Below the pieces are notes generated by a model. That model did not search any database, had not been told where the DNA came from, and saw only the letters and a program-made list of their open reading frames with translations. From Tyto alba (taxonomy: Eukaryota; Chordata; Aves; Strigiformes; Tytonidae): 64,000 bases of DNA. The stretch is taken from positions 25,880,899-25,944,898 of the forward strand of contig NW_024881282.1 in the NCBI RefSeq assembly GCF_018691265.1, written 5' to 3'. Below, in pieces: positions 25,701 to 39,254 of this stretch; position 1 is the first letter of the stretch; each line of letters begins with the position of its first letter. A program made the position numbers and the translations under genes.

Positions 25701-28700
25701 CTTGCAGGTTTATGAATTGGATTCATCCTTCACAAGTGTAAACAACTTCAAAATCTTTTCTCTCCTGTTTTAAAAACTTTGACCATTCTCTGATCTCCAC
25801 AAGTAAACCTGTGGGTCAACTAGTATATAATCTTCTGGTAACTTGTGCTGCATATATTCTCACCTGCGTTAAAATGAACCACTTTTCCTTTTTTCTGTTC
25901 ATAATCATAGAACCCCACAAATCAGCCCTAAACTTCACAGAATTATGGAGTTCATTGCCCTAAACAAAAATAGCTCAAATTCAAAAGTCTCAAAATATTA
26001 TAGATTATCTAACAGATATTCTCGATAATCCAGTATCTATCCATTTATCCATCCATGATTATTCGTATGGATTTCTTTCTCTTCCCTTCCACTTCCACAG
26101 TTATTTCTATTCCACTAGTTTCCATAGTCATTGGTTTTCTTCTTGCATCTCTGTTCCTTACAAACTTACTACTTCATTTTTTCCTGCTCAGTGTTGCCTT
26201 TTCTTCACCAATAAATAATTAAATTTCAAACCTTTCATCTGTGCTTTTCAATTTCTTTGTTTCCCAATCTGTTGTCTTTATGGTTTCCCATTTCCTAGTA
26301 TCATGGAAAATACTGACAGAAGAAACTTTTTAATCTTTCCTTCTGTTTCACTCCTGCTCCAGTAAAATTATTCCAATTAATAATATTTATTCATTAGACC
26401 CTATTACTTCTCTTTTTTAATTCCTCATTGCCTAAATCTAGACTTTTCTATCAACTCCTTTTTCATTTTTAAGGCTCTGACTTTGTCTACATTTCTCCTC
26501 AAATTTCACCAATCATTCCTGTCCCATGTCTCCTCATTTTAATTTTTCACATTTTGGCAGCCCTACACAGGACGTACAAAATTACCTCTCATCTCTCATG
26601 ACAGTTCTGAATACGGCAGTGCTGGCATGCCTTCTAGCCATGCTTCTTGGATGTAAGTCATCTAGCCGGACTGCTGTGCTCTCCACATCACCTCTTCCAG
26701 CTGTTGGTGACCAGGACACTAACTGTCTAATCAAATTCACAGGGAGCTCCTTTGCTTTCTCTCTCATTTCTACCCATGCTAGTTCTTACACTGATTACAA
26801 ATACAAGAAAAAGTGGAGAAAAATCTAGTGGCCACTGACTATCCAGCCATCCCTCAGGACGTGCTATCCTTAACCAACAGTCTAGACATCCCTTGGTTGC
26901 CCACTGCCACAACCACCATCACCCAATATTTATTGCCAGTGCCCTCTCCACCAGCTTCTTACGTTCTTCTTCGTGGCCCGTCTTCCTGCTGTTGTGTCAC
27001 CTCACTGTGTGAACATAACTTCATTGTATTTTACTAATAGCCTAAGCATTGTAGCCCTGCTTCCAGCAATCCATGTATCATCCACATGACTTCTCTAGAA
27101 TGCATCCACCCAGCTTACAGCATGAAACTTCTCATGCAAGAATTGAGTCACTCAACATCATATTCATAAAAAACTTCTAAAAGATTAAATATTACCTAAA
27201 TTTCCCTGAGTATTTAGCATCCTTCTATTTAGATGATAAACTCTTTTTCTGAGACCTTTACCCTTCTACCCTGAAACTCTGCCAAATACACGTTTAATAA
27301 TAACACTTGTGCATGTGTACTTAAGAGAAAAAAAAAAAAAGTTGCTGTTTATAAGAATGCCTAAAGATTTTTTTAACTCCTAATTTTAACATCTTTTATA
27401 ATTTTAATTACATTAGATCTTTCTCAGGTTCATTCACATCTATTCCCTGTGTTGGTATTTCCAGTGTTTAGTATTATTTGTTTAGTTTTTAGTTTTCAGT
27501 ATTTCTAGTTTTATTTGTCAGATTCTCTAGCATGCTCTTTGGAAAAACATAATAGGGTTTCTTGATTTTTGTCACTAAAAAAATCTTTTTTTCTGTAGAG
27601 TAACTATACTAGTTATGTTAATTAAGGCTTCTGATATTTATTTCTTCTCATCTACAAGGCTTTGTTTTCTTTTAGCCGTTATAATATGGGATGGGATTTT
27701 TACATACTTGTCTCACCATCTTGGTAAAACTGGCAGTCACTGTTTCTGTTTCAAGAACAGTCAGAAAGACCTTCACTAGAATACAGTTATTGTATCTGTT
27801 GCTATACCAGTTCTGAACAGTATTTACTCCTTCATTGTTACAAAAGACTTTTACTACTTAGATCTTCTGGCAAATACGTTTATATTTTGGCTTGTACTTT
27901 TTAACTGTAAAAAATATTGAATAAGTAATAATTTGTATTTTTTGTTTCAAGTTTTCTTTTACTTACTTTTTTTTTAATGTTACAAATTTTCTGTTCTTCA
28001 TGTTTCCTTAGGGAAATGCTTTATACTTTTTCAATATAATTTTTTTTCTCATTTCTCCAAACACAGTCATAACTCTACACTGTGAAATTAATTGTTTTTC
28101 CTTTTTGAAATACGTTGCATAAAAACAACCAGGACTAATTCTACAAATTATAGATCATCAGTTCCTTGCTTTTTCTATGCAGTTTCCCAGTATTACAAAG
28201 ACTATGGATTCTCTGACATCCTTCCAGTTCTGTGACCCACCTCTTTTTCCAAACAACTTTTTCCCCTTCCCCCATGCCTGCAGGCTTGTTCCTCTTCATT
28301 CGAACTTAATCTCTTCCATCTGGCAGCCCATCCTTTGGGCTGCAGTCTGAGGATCTTTTATGGACATGTGTACTGCTACTCTCCAGTGTTTGTATTTGCC
28401 TCTAGTTGCTGTAGCTGTAGGTGTCATACGGCAAACTGCATTTGTACATGAGCAGGGACTGGGTTTCACAGCCCTGGAGCTGCTGTCATGGATGCTGACT
28501 GCCCACAGGGTGGACAAAGGCTTGCTGTTTAGGACAGCTAATATTCATAAGTAAAAGAAAAAACCCTTCCCACACACTTCATTGGAGCTGCGACTGTAGG
28601 AGGTTACAGAAAGTCTTTTCAAAAGTTGCCTTTCCAAAGTCCAAGCTTTTTAAATGTTGTGAAAAGTCAGGGATGACTTTGCTGTGCAAGCTGGCTTGAT

Positions 28701-31700
28701 ATTCCTCTAAATTATTTTGGTGGCAAAGAGCTACACAATTTCTCCTCTAAGGTGGTAATAGATTGGGCTACTTGAAATACTTTAGTCCATCTCAATAATC
28801 TTTGTCCCCAAATATATGGAAGTTGTGTGTGGTATGGTAACAAAGAGTATTATACAGAATTCTGAGCGGTTGAGTTTTAGAGCAACCTGCCCTTGTAAGA
28901 CTTTGAAGCTGTTTGCTCTAACTTATCAAAGTCCACATTGGCTGTCTGGGGTAGCATAGCACCACTTTGCGTTTCCATCCAATGCTGGCCTTTAACAAGA
29001 TAAAATGCTGTTTGAAGTAGGAGAAAGTACACAGTAAGTTGCTAAACAGCGAAACAGAATTGTGGCAGTGAAACAGGATTTGTAAACCTTCAATAACTGT
29101 AGTAAATTAGGGCTTGTTCCATTAAAACATGTACAGTCTGTGACTGTATTAACTATATGAAATACTGAACATCTGAAATTTGGGATTAAATTTGCAACAT
29201 GAGCACCATTCCAAATAAAATTTTTCATTGTTAGTAGCCTTGTAAATATCACTAGTTTTGTACCAGCGCTCATTTTGATAAGGATGAGAAAGGTTTATAT
29301 TGGATTATATTACAGTTTGCAAGGAAATTATCTTGACAGTTAAACTAGCTTATGGTGTGGACTCCTTTCTCTCACGTGTTTTAGGGTGCATTTTAACTAA
29401 CTGTTCAGTTAAGAGAATACAGCTATATTTCTTTTTTTGAAGTATGTAGTAGTTCTTCATGAATGATTCTATGACCTTTTAGTTCTTTGAAAAAATGTCA
29501 TTATAGTATGCCTAATATGCAATATTTCATTCATACAAACCTGATTCAAAATGTCACTTAACTGGTATAAGATATGGGGGAATGAGAAATTACATGTGAT
29601 CTAGTTGGCTGTGAAAATAAGGATTATGAACAATATGCATTAGTAAGAAAAGTAAAGCTTACTGAAATACTGTATTTGTTGCGGAAATAAATAACTAAAA
29701 TGACTTGATTTATTCAAGTCACTTCCAGGAAAAACAGGTTGTAGCAAAAAGAGCTGTGGATGATTTGCAGACATGCTGTCTTCTAGGACTGGCTTGTGCC
29801 CAGTACAGCGTTAGAAAGTGTAGTTCTGCTTGATTTACAGCCATTATTTAGAACTACCTAACCGCTACCTAAATTACTGAAAAATCTTAAAGCCTGAAAA
29901 ATATCCACAGGATTAGAATATAAGTATTTCTAAAGTATTGTAATCTAGGGACTAGACAACTTAATACTGTTTCAGTCCATAGCTCTGAACTTTTAAAGCA
30001 GGTTAAATTCTTAGTTTTAGGCCAGAGCTTGTGGCCACATTCTTCTAATTACCAGTATTTTTAATCTAATCCAGATGTAATAATGATCTAAAATGTAATA
30101 ATATAACTTTTAAAGAAAATCCCACAAATTTATCTGTCTATAATACAAGTGATGAAACTCAACCATTCAAAACTTTCTGTAAGTATAGCCATCACCTTTT
30201 CAGGCACCTGCTTTCTTGCTCACAGTAGAGCAGGAGAAAGTATATTGTGTTTTTATTAAAGATGTTGCTCAACGAGTCAAGGGTAAATCTGAAAGTAACT
30301 GGTTAAGATTCAGAAACATTTTCTTTAGGGTTCAGATAACATCTTCCAGTATGTGGAAGTATGTCATAATGTTGTGGGATAGACTCCTGCAGAACACTCT
30401 GGGAAAAAACTTCAGTTGTGTTTTAAAAAGCGGATATAACTTTTGATTAGGAATAAAGTTTGTGTTCTATTATTTCAAAATTTTTATTTTGCACCATTAG
30501 GTATTTCAGACTTTGATCCCTGGTGAACTTGTAACTTTTTTTTGAATCCCCAAAATAGACTTTATCCTCTGACAATTTCATCACTTCTTTACTTAGTACT
30601 TGATTAAAATAGACACTTTAAAAGCTGTGTTACTTTCAGCTGAGAATATACAGTATTCTTCAGGCTGGGTAATGAAATTAATGGATTGACAGATTAAACA
30701 CAGAAAAATTCAAAATAATTTTTTTTTCAGTCTTTGAATATTTCTTCATTTCATGAAAAGTTTTTAATTCTTAAATAATTTTATCATTCCTACCAACCTA
30801 ATAGTCTTTTTTTTATTATCATTGTGGAGACAGGATGCATTTCACAGAAATCTTGTGTTTAAAAGAGTTTTCATTATTATCTTTACTCCTGTTCCATCTT
30901 GATTTACTCTTAGATGGAATTAAAAAGGGAATGTTTCAGGCATTTCAAAAAAATCCCTACAATAAAAAGCCTTTAGGATTATCTTTGATATCATCAGTTT
31001 AAAATATAGGCCTGGAGTGCACAAGGAGTCTAAACTTTGTCTTTTAAACCATGGGGCAGTTGTCTGCCCATTTTTGTATTCATATCACATAAGGGTCAAG
31101 GGGATTTAGCAGTCTAAATAAAATTATTCAGTGTTCAGTGTAGGAGGAGAAATGATGGACTGATACTTCAGGCTAACACGACATCTGTGAGCAAAAACTG
31201 TATCATAGTACAAAACCAAAGTAGGCTATTTTCCTTAGCAGAAAATAATTGGCACTCAAGATAGCAAGATATTTCTGTCTCATAGCGTGCAGGCCAGGCC
31301 ATTAATGCTGCATCTTCCAACTGTGGGAGCTCAGAGTCACTGCCTCACCTTTACACAAGATGCTCTGAATTGCTTTTGGTGAGGAAGCAGCTCCCACTGA
31401 ACTCCTGAAGTTGCCTCCTCACTGCTCGTAGATAAGCAAAATGACTGTTTTGCAAGGCAGCAACGAAAGTAGAACCTTCACACAGACTCAGGAAGCAGCA
31501 TATAGTGAAAATGTCATTCAGAATGAAAAAAAAAAAAAAAACAACATTGACTAAAAATGATGGTGTGCTGCTTCTGAGAATTTTTAAGTGGCTCGAAGGT
31601 ATGCTGCTACATCCACTCCCCTTGGTGCTGTGCCCTCCAGAACTGATCCAGCTCTCATGACAGCAGTTAGCAAAGTTGGACAAGAACTCATGCAAGCGTG

Positions 31701-31968
31701 AAAAAAAGTGGTTAAGTGGACTGTAAAAAATGAAAAAGTCTGTTCTACATTAGCATATTTCTGCATTTCCTCTGGAAATGGCTACCAGCACATAGCTACG
31801 CAAAATGAAGGCAGTATAGAAAACAGTGGCTGAAGTTACACATAGAAGAATCCATCAAAGATAAAGCCCATATTTGTGAGTCAAAAACTTTTCTCTTATT
31901 TTTTCATCTGCCCTTTGACTACACACCTCCAGGGTTCTGCAGGTAGATTGAAAATGACTGGTTTAAAG

Positions 31969-32060
31969 CAGTGGTTCCCTAGTTATGGTCTGCAAGGCCA
32001 TGATCTGCAGGATCATTTTAAGGGTATAGTGTGTTCAATTATGAGTTTGATGATAAGGAT
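31969..32060 (+). mobile_element. Possible hAT (Charlie-like) terminal fragment
   Basis: CAGTGGTTCCCT at 31969-31980 resembles the CAGTGGTTCYCAA terminus of hAT-Charlie/MER elements. It is followed by TATGGTCTGCAAGGCCATGATC, which resembles the tggtccgcgg-type sequence just inside such ends. No matching opposite terminus or 8-bp duplication was found by eye, so only a degenerate fragment is proposed. Confidence 0.3.
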
Positions 32061-32876
32061 ACATCCACAAACATTTGGGGTATTTGATAGTGATCCAAAA
32101 AGTTTTTTAAATGTTGGCTTAAAATACGGCTTTGCCTGAATATCCCACAGCATAGTTATAAAATTGATGTGGGAGATGTTTGTGTTGATAAGGTCAGGAA
32201 GTTGTCTGAAAGTGGAGCTGGTAATTTCTTTAGAACTGCAGTTAAATACCAGATGATTATATATGTAGATGTTTTGACTTGAATATAGTTCAGTTAACAA
32301 TGGTTTATATCATTCTACAGAACTTAATTTTGCTTTTGAATGTAAAAAGGCAATGTAATGCAGAGATGGCCATGGTTGTTAATGGCTTGTATTAGCTGGA
32401 AGCTATAAAATCATCCTAGTACTCTGTTAGTGCTGGAATAATAATTTACCAAGACAATTACCACATGGTGGAATTTTTTTGCTGCTCTAATTCAGTGTTA
32501 TTAATAATGAATAAAATTGCAATTTTCTCAGGTTGCTAGGGGCAGTGGGGAATTATTTCAATGAATATTTCAGCACATTAGTTTAATCATAGTTCCACAA
32601 AATTCAAGTGGGCAATATTTTATACTTCTAAGTTCAGTCTGCTAAGGGACCATAGTCATTAAATTGCAAACTATTTGCACTGAGGTCCATTCTATGATTT
32701 ACAAGCCTTGTTAAAAACACTGTAAAAGAAAGCAAGCTGTGCCATTAATACTTGTAATTTGATGCTGCGTTTGTTAATGGGCTCAGTGTGATTAATGTTT
32801 TTAGCAGCAGGCAGAACATTTTGAGACAGACAGTGCTGAGGTTTATGATATATACATGTATGTAAAGAAACGCTAG

Positions 32877-32915
32877 AATATTGTAAGTTTTAGTAATATA
32901 TGTTTTTACAATATT
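32877..32915. repeat. Perfect 10-bp inverted repeat (hairpin) 102 bases before NBEA exon
   Basis: AATATTGTAA at 32877-32886 is followed after 19 bases by its exact reverse complement TTACAATATT at 32906-32915. In the NBEA pre-mRNA this would form a 10-bp stem upstream of the acceptor at 33016-33017. In AT-rich DNA such a stem can arise by chance. Confidence 0.5.
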
Positions 32916-33017
32916 GTATTCCTGAAATAGAAATACAGCAGTGAAATTATACTGTAATGTACGTAAATACAGTTCAAGCTGTGGTAGGTGCTGATGCGTG
33001 TGTTCTTTATTTCATAG

Positions 33018-33142
33018 CCAACTGCATGACTTCTGGCGCTTGGATTACTGGGAAGACGATTTGCGCCGGCGGAGACGATTTGTTCGCAATGCTTTTGGGT
33101 CTACTCATTCTGACGCTCTCCTAAAAGCTGCTGTGGAATATG
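33018..33142 (+). CDS. NBEA: NBEA internal exon, DUF1088 region
   Basis: Neurobeachin is a very large BEACH-family scaffold and A-kinase anchoring protein. It works in vesicle traffic and in the targeting of neurotransmitter receptors in neurons. This 125-base exon has an acceptor (TTTATTTCATAG) ending at 33017 and a donor GTCAGT at 33143-33148. It enters with one base and leaves with one base, giving 41 whole codons. The peptide starts QLHDFWRLDYWEDDLRRRRR and continues FVRNAFGSTH...ALLKAAVEYG, the DUF1088 segment that precedes the PH-like and BEACH domains. AFGSTH and the sequence of the next exon point to NBEA rather than its paralogue LRBA, which as I recall reads NPLGSTHPEA here. The bird residues SD and V, where I recall AE and I in mammals, are minor differences. 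There is no sign of decay. Confidence 0.95.
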
Positions 33143-36100
33143 GTCAGTACTAACTCCTGCTTAAAAACATAGCTTATGATGTTTGCTTGATGTCCATGAA
33201 TCCCTGGGAATTGTGACCCTTCTTTTCTAAGGACAGTGCTGAGAATTCCTAGGTCAACATATTTTTAGAAGAGGAATTCTTTCAATTCTTACACTTTAAT
33301 GAACCAGAAGACTTGAACTTGTGGGCTGTGAAATTCTCTGATCCCCAAGGGATTCACATTATACCTCTCTAGCATTCCCAGACGCTAATTTTGAGACACT
33401 GGTAAAAGTAACTGAACTCGTCTCTCCAGAGTGACAGAATGAAACTGCTAGGCCATCAAACTAATGTGTTGTAATAGTTCCATTGGAGACATTTCATGAA
33501 TGAGGAATTAACTGTTTTTTAAAAATATCAGAAGTTTTATCCTGGCATGTGTAATCTCAGCCAAAAGTATTTTTTTTCTGCAAATCATTAAATATATAAG
33601 AACCTGTTTAAAATAATTATTTTAAGGATAATTGTGATTTGGATAGTGAACTAACTACATAGGAGCTTCAGTCTAGGAATTTAAGTATTAGATGATGTTT
33701 GATTTTCATGGAAAGGTAGCTGGAGTATAGAAGAGGAATGAGGAGCATGCTTACAAACTCACTTATATCATCTAGAAGTTTCATATGTTTAGTGATTTCA
33801 TATAACAGATTGAACCTGAGTATTCCAAAAGTCTAAGGTACCTCGCTAATGTATGAAGGACAGGAATTTTTTAAAGCATATGAGAATGGTTTTCCATCTT
33901 TTTTTTTTTTTTTTATCTTTTAATCTGTAGTACTGAAAATAAATCATGGGATTCTTTAGCACTTAAGAATAAAAAATGGAAGTAATTATACACAAAGCAA
34001 GTTGAACTTTTCAGCTGATGTGTAGCCAAAGGCTCATGTTGCCAGAAGTTCTGAATATGATAGATATAGAGCTAACTCTGTGTGACCTACACATTTCACC
34101 AGCTTTGCAGGTTGTTGAGGCAAATAGCTGGGATTCAAACAAGGTTAGACATATAAATGAATATCTGTGTGTGCAGTTATACTAGCTAGTGTAATTTAAT
34201 ACTTATTTAAACATGAAGGCCATCATGTGCAGGACTTCAGGTCATAAACTGTTCATAAGTTGGGTTAAGGAAGACGTTTCCCCCAGTAGTATACAGTATG
34301 GCATATTTGGCAAAGGGTTATGTTCTCCACATTCCTCCAGAACATCAAAATAGAGATCTTATGAGGCAGATGCAAAACTGTACTAATTGCCATGTTGCTT
34401 TTGTAAGGCAAATAATCATCAAAACCGTGGTCTTTATGTGTTATACAGGTATAAGAACCCTTAAGAATATCCTTACTGATTAATATTTTTGATTTTTGAT
34501 ATTAAACTAGCATTAAAACTGGAAGAATTCTGACTTATAAACTATTACAAAGTTTCAAGCTTTGATAACCTGTTTTTAAAATAGCAGGATCGTTCTATTT
34601 ACTTAGATGGAATTTGTTTCATGCCTTTATAGCAGGAATGTTGTATCTTTGGGATAAAATTGTACTCAGAGGATGCTGGAAATGGTTTTGTTGTTTTTTT
34701 TATGAGAACTATAATGCAAGTTGCACTTAAACAGTTTCAACATGTTGCAAAGATTACGTCCATTTATGTAGTTTCTGTGTTCTAGTATTTTAGTGCAGGT
34801 GGCAGCTGCCTGGTAGTAGAGCTAGCCTGCAAGACAAAGCTACAACCAAAAGAAACAGAAAAACTGTAGTTATAGTTTCATATAAGATTGTTTCTATATA
34901 ATTTCATGCTACTCACCTGTTAGTGCATTCAACATACAGGAAAATTAAAGCTCAGGTGTGTTTAGAGATGGTACTCATCAAACTTAGTGGTTGCATAAAA
35001 ATTACAATAGACTGAAGTTGTCATGTTTGCAGAATTAAAGTAATTTGAACTTTTCACATAGGTGTTGAAATTAACATATGGAATTTTAAAACAGCATGCA
35101 TTAAAGTTATAATTAATGGTTTCTACCTAGATGTACTTACTTTTTAGAGGCTTAAGCCTTTGGATTTTAATACTGAAACTTTTAGCTGACCTTTCTCTGT
35201 ATGAAAACATCCTTAACACTGATGTTATTTTTATGCCTCTTGGTGTTACTAATGAGTTGAATAATTTATGAGGTTGTCATGTGAAAAGGATTTGGTGCAG
35301 TTTGATGTACTTTTAGCCTCTGGTGTTGGAATGTGATTAATAAAGAGCTGGAGGCAGATTTTTTTTCCATAGAGCTTAACTTTCATTGTGGGGTTTTTTA
35401 TTAGCTTTGTTTTGATAATTTTGTTTGGAACAGTTTGATAGTAAAATGCGCCTAGCTTCTGAAACTAAGAATGATATCACTCTACAGAAAGAATTTAAAC
35501 TGTTTTAAAAAAATCATACTGCATAGTTTTACAGTAGCAGATTTTTTTCCTGACTTCAGATACTTTGTTTGTGAGAAATAAACTATTCATCAAAGCAAAT
35601 TTTCTTGGGCTTTTATTATATTAATAACATTTTTTCTTCTTGACTGATACCTCTAGTACAAGTAAAGCTATTTTGAGGATCAGTAAAATAGTGGAAACAT
35701 CTTACAAGTTTTTGTTATCTGCATTGACTGTCAGTTATCATTTAGGATTTTGTGCATAAATATTGCAGTGGAAGAGGGTTTAGTCAAAGCCTAAGTCAGC
35801 AAGCTCCTCGGTGTCTACGATCAAAGGCATCAACTTAAATAGGTCTGATCAGGCATTGCAGAAGAGGGCAGGCAGTTTCAGCTGAGCAAAAATCACAGAG
35901 CAAAGATGACAAAATTAATCAGTCATTTCTTTGGCAGTAAATAATAAGATATGCTGAGGATTGCAGATGAGAGAATTTTCAGATTCCTTGGAGATGTGCC
36001 TGCTGAACACCTGATTTATCTAAGCTTGTGCAGCCATCAAGATATGACCTTGATAAATAAAAAAGTGCTCTACAGCTACTCTAGTATTAAATCAGAGTTG

Positions 36101-36437
36101 ATGTTGGATGTATAAACACTTTAATTATATACTTGCAATCATCAAGGAATAGAAGAGTCTTGAAGATTGAAACTGTGTGTGTGATTTATATGTTTGTTTT
36201 AGAGAAGAAACAACAAATGTTAAATTCTACCTTGAAGAGCTAAAAAATAAAAAAGAGGTGTTAATTTTAGCAGGTGACTTCTTCCTGTAGGAAGTGTATT
36301 ATCTACTACTTGGAAATAGTAGTCTCTCAAAAAATTTCTGCTACAAGGCAAGGGCGTGAAGCTTCTGTTTAACTCCAGTCTGTTTATCAGCCGTTGTATG
36401 CTTGTTCAGATGTCTGGTTTTGATAAAATATGATCTG

Positions 36438-36482
36438 CATGCATATATGTATGTGTGTGTGCATATATATGTATATGTTTGA
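36438..36482. repeat. TA/TG-rich microsatellite-like patch
   Basis: The sequence alternates CATGCATATATGTATGTGTGTG and GCATATATATGTATATG over about 45 bases, a degenerate (TA)n/(TG)n run. Confidence 0.6.
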
Positions 36483-37535
36483 AGTACCTGACAAACAGAA
36501 AATAGTACAATAAGAAATTATAACTTATTTCTATAGCTATATAAAACCGTGTGAAAAATTACAGCTTATTCCTATGGCTATGTACTCAGCTGTTCTTTGA
36601 GACTGTAGGTATGTTGGAGTCATAGAAGCATGTACAGGAGATGGACTGGAGAATTTTTCCCTTTGGATTAGTCTCCTCCACTTCAAAGTTTTTGATATTA
36701 GGCATTGGATTTGTTTGTAATCTGTTAAAACTACTTTCATATCAAGATATAAAATTCAAGCATAAGTAGTTCAGCATTGTATCTGCTGTGCCCTTTTGTT
36801 TTAGTTGAATTCTTATTTGAATAGAAATACAGATTCATTTCTCCCTTATGTGAAGCTGAAGGGATACTACTCACTGCAATGTCAAAGTGTAAGCTATAAT
36901 GGGATTTTGAACTACCTGGAAACTTTTTGTAGACTTTTAATTTTATAGTGTCAATGGATTTTAAGCAGTTCTTATTTAAGTTTAGATGGAGTTTCAGTGA
37001 AATTCATTAAATTGTAGACTGAAAAGAAAGAAAAGAAAAAAAAATTGTATAAAAGATTATAAACTCTACTTCTGTTTCCAAAATTTTACTGCAAATAAAT
37101 CCATAAAATATGCAGATATGACCCAATTCACAGTGATTCTGTACATATGGTGAAAGAACTGTCTTTTCTAGTTAATCACCTTAACAGTTTGCAGTCAATG
37201 GAGATTAATATAGATGAGACACTACTGTACCACCCTGCCAGTGAGTTGGAATACTTTTCCACAAAGGTCATTTTAAGAGCAAAATACTTAATGTATTAAG
37301 ATTTGGTCATTCAGTCTTTAAAGATTGTGGTCCACAAACCATTTGCACATAGAGAGGGTTCAAGAAAGGCCACATTTTCTAGTCTGCACTGGAGGAAATG
37401 GACATGAATTACTCAGTGCCCATGTTCTAAACATATCTATGTAAGCTGGTCAAATATTTCTAGTGCCTGTGCTCAAAAATATTTGGCCTGTTAAGCCAAT
37501 TATCATTACAGATCCTGAATACCTAGAATGAAAAT

Positions 37536-37560
37536 AAAAAAAAAAAAAAAAAAAAAAAAA
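37536..37560. repeat. Poly-A tract (A25)
   Basis: This is an uninterrupted run of 25 A following AATGAAAAT and preceding GGAGAGGTGAGGCGAGG. I see no retrocopy or SINE body on its 5' side, so it is listed only as a homopolymer. Confidence 0.9.
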
Positions 37561-39254
37561 GGAGAGGTGAGGCGAGGCATGCCTTCATAATGTAATATGT
37601 AATACACTCACATTTTGAAACAAAGCTACAGATACATCTTACATATGCAATATGGCAATTGCTTTTGAAATTCCATACTTTCGGTTACTCATTCCGTTAT
37701 GTATTTGGACATCTAGTTAGCAGCTTTATTTCAAGAGTGGTTCTAGCTGAAGCAGACTATATGGCTCCTTCTGGGACTTGTCGTTGGTGCTCTAAGTTTC
37801 AGCAAATTCTTTGTGTGTTCATCATCAGAAATACAGTTTCATTATACAAACAGGATTAAAAAGCATCAGGTTTTGAAATCTGAAATGTTCAAAACAGAAA
37901 TTTACCTGCATGAAAGCAGCTGGATTTTGATAGACTATCAAAGAATTGCAGACATGATTCCTTCAGACTGCTTAAGGACTTAGATTTCCAGAACATTTAG
38001 CTTCAAGCAAGCACTACCTTAAAAGAAAGTCTGTGTGGCTTCCCTGCTATGAAACCGAGAGTCTGAAATCCATGGGAACCCATACTCAAACCATGGACTG
38101 TCTTTAGAACAGGGATTTTGGGTGTCCCATGGACCCTAAAGAAAGATTGCCTTTTGAGGGTCCTCAATGTTAAAGAAAAATGTACCAAGATGAATGTTCA
38201 GTAACTGTAGCTCTAGAGCAACCTTTCAGTGCTGAGAAGCTCAGAGCAGTTGATTCTCACAGCTCCTGACTTCCATCTCCTGAACTGCTGGGCACCCTGC
38301 CTTCTGTAGTCAGTGTTAGAACAAGATTGTGGGAGGAGACTCCAGAGAAACTAGTAAGAAGCTGGTTTCATTTGGCATGTGGCAAATGTTGTTCCAGAAA
38401 GCTAAGCCAGTGTTTTACAAACAAACTTACCTTGACATTTTCAGGTGATAAGACATTGGAAGAACTCAAAATGTCCCGTGAATTGGAGATACTCAATTTC
38501 ATCATCTCAGTTCAGAAGTTTTTCTGTAAAATGAAATGCCTTATTTTAGGAAGCCTGAATGCCCACCTAAAAGCTAGTCTTCATTTCCAGACATCTTGTA
38601 GTTTGGGTTCTACATTTTGATATATTTCATTGTTGACACTAATGACATTGGTAGCAACCTAGAGGTGTCTTTTGTTGGTGAAAGTACCACCATTGTTTAC
38701 ATTAAATTCAAGACTGTCTAAGTTACTGTGTAAAATGTATATATCTAAAAACATCTATTTACTTTTCTCAGCTTCATAAAGTCCTCTGACTTCATTACCT
38801 TCACCTGAACTTTTGTCTGTACCTATTGACAATGCCTACCATACTTCCAGAACAGTTTCAATGCTAGTTTCAGAACTGTCTTTAAGAAAGCAGTATTTTT
38901 TCAGTAACTAATACAAAACTGAAAGCAAACTGAAGACAACTGATACTGGACCATCACTTACCAGAGTTTTGCAAGCAGGTTCACTACACGCATAAAACCC
39001 AGTTACTTTTCTAGGTGTACCTGCAGTGAGAGCATTCTGTATGTACCACGTAAGAGATGAAAGACCAAATTATGCTTTCAGTTTTGTCTATAAAATATTG
39101 CTTTCTATACTGTTTCTGTATGAACAGCTTTGCTGTCAGGGTTGAGTTTCTAGATCTTTTTGTAGGCTTCTCTTACATTTACTTCCAAACCAATCCAGAT
39201 ATTCTTTAGATATTCTTTGTTTATCCTGGGGGGAGAATGCTCAAAGGGGCCATA

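Larger units (their letters stand above)
16908..33017 (+). other. NBEA: Intron (about 16.1 kb) between candidate exon and NBEA DUF1088 exon
   Basis: It starts with GTAAGT and ends with TTTATTTCATAG. It holds no further exon I can support. Recognisable contents are an orphan pair of open frames at 19274-19737, a strand-asymmetric zone at about 25.0-28.3 kb, a possible hAT terminus at 31969, an A16 run at 31526-31541, a TAAT-rich block at about 32340-32830 and a hairpin at 32877-32915. The remainder is ordinary AT-rich intronic DNA. If the 16745 exon is wrong, this is simply the end of a longer intron. Confidence 0.6.

Noticed and set aside
38069..38133. Imperfect palindrome around TCCATGGGAACCCA / TGGGTGTCCCATGGA
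   Set aside because: The arms are short and carry an insertion; no element or structure is supported.
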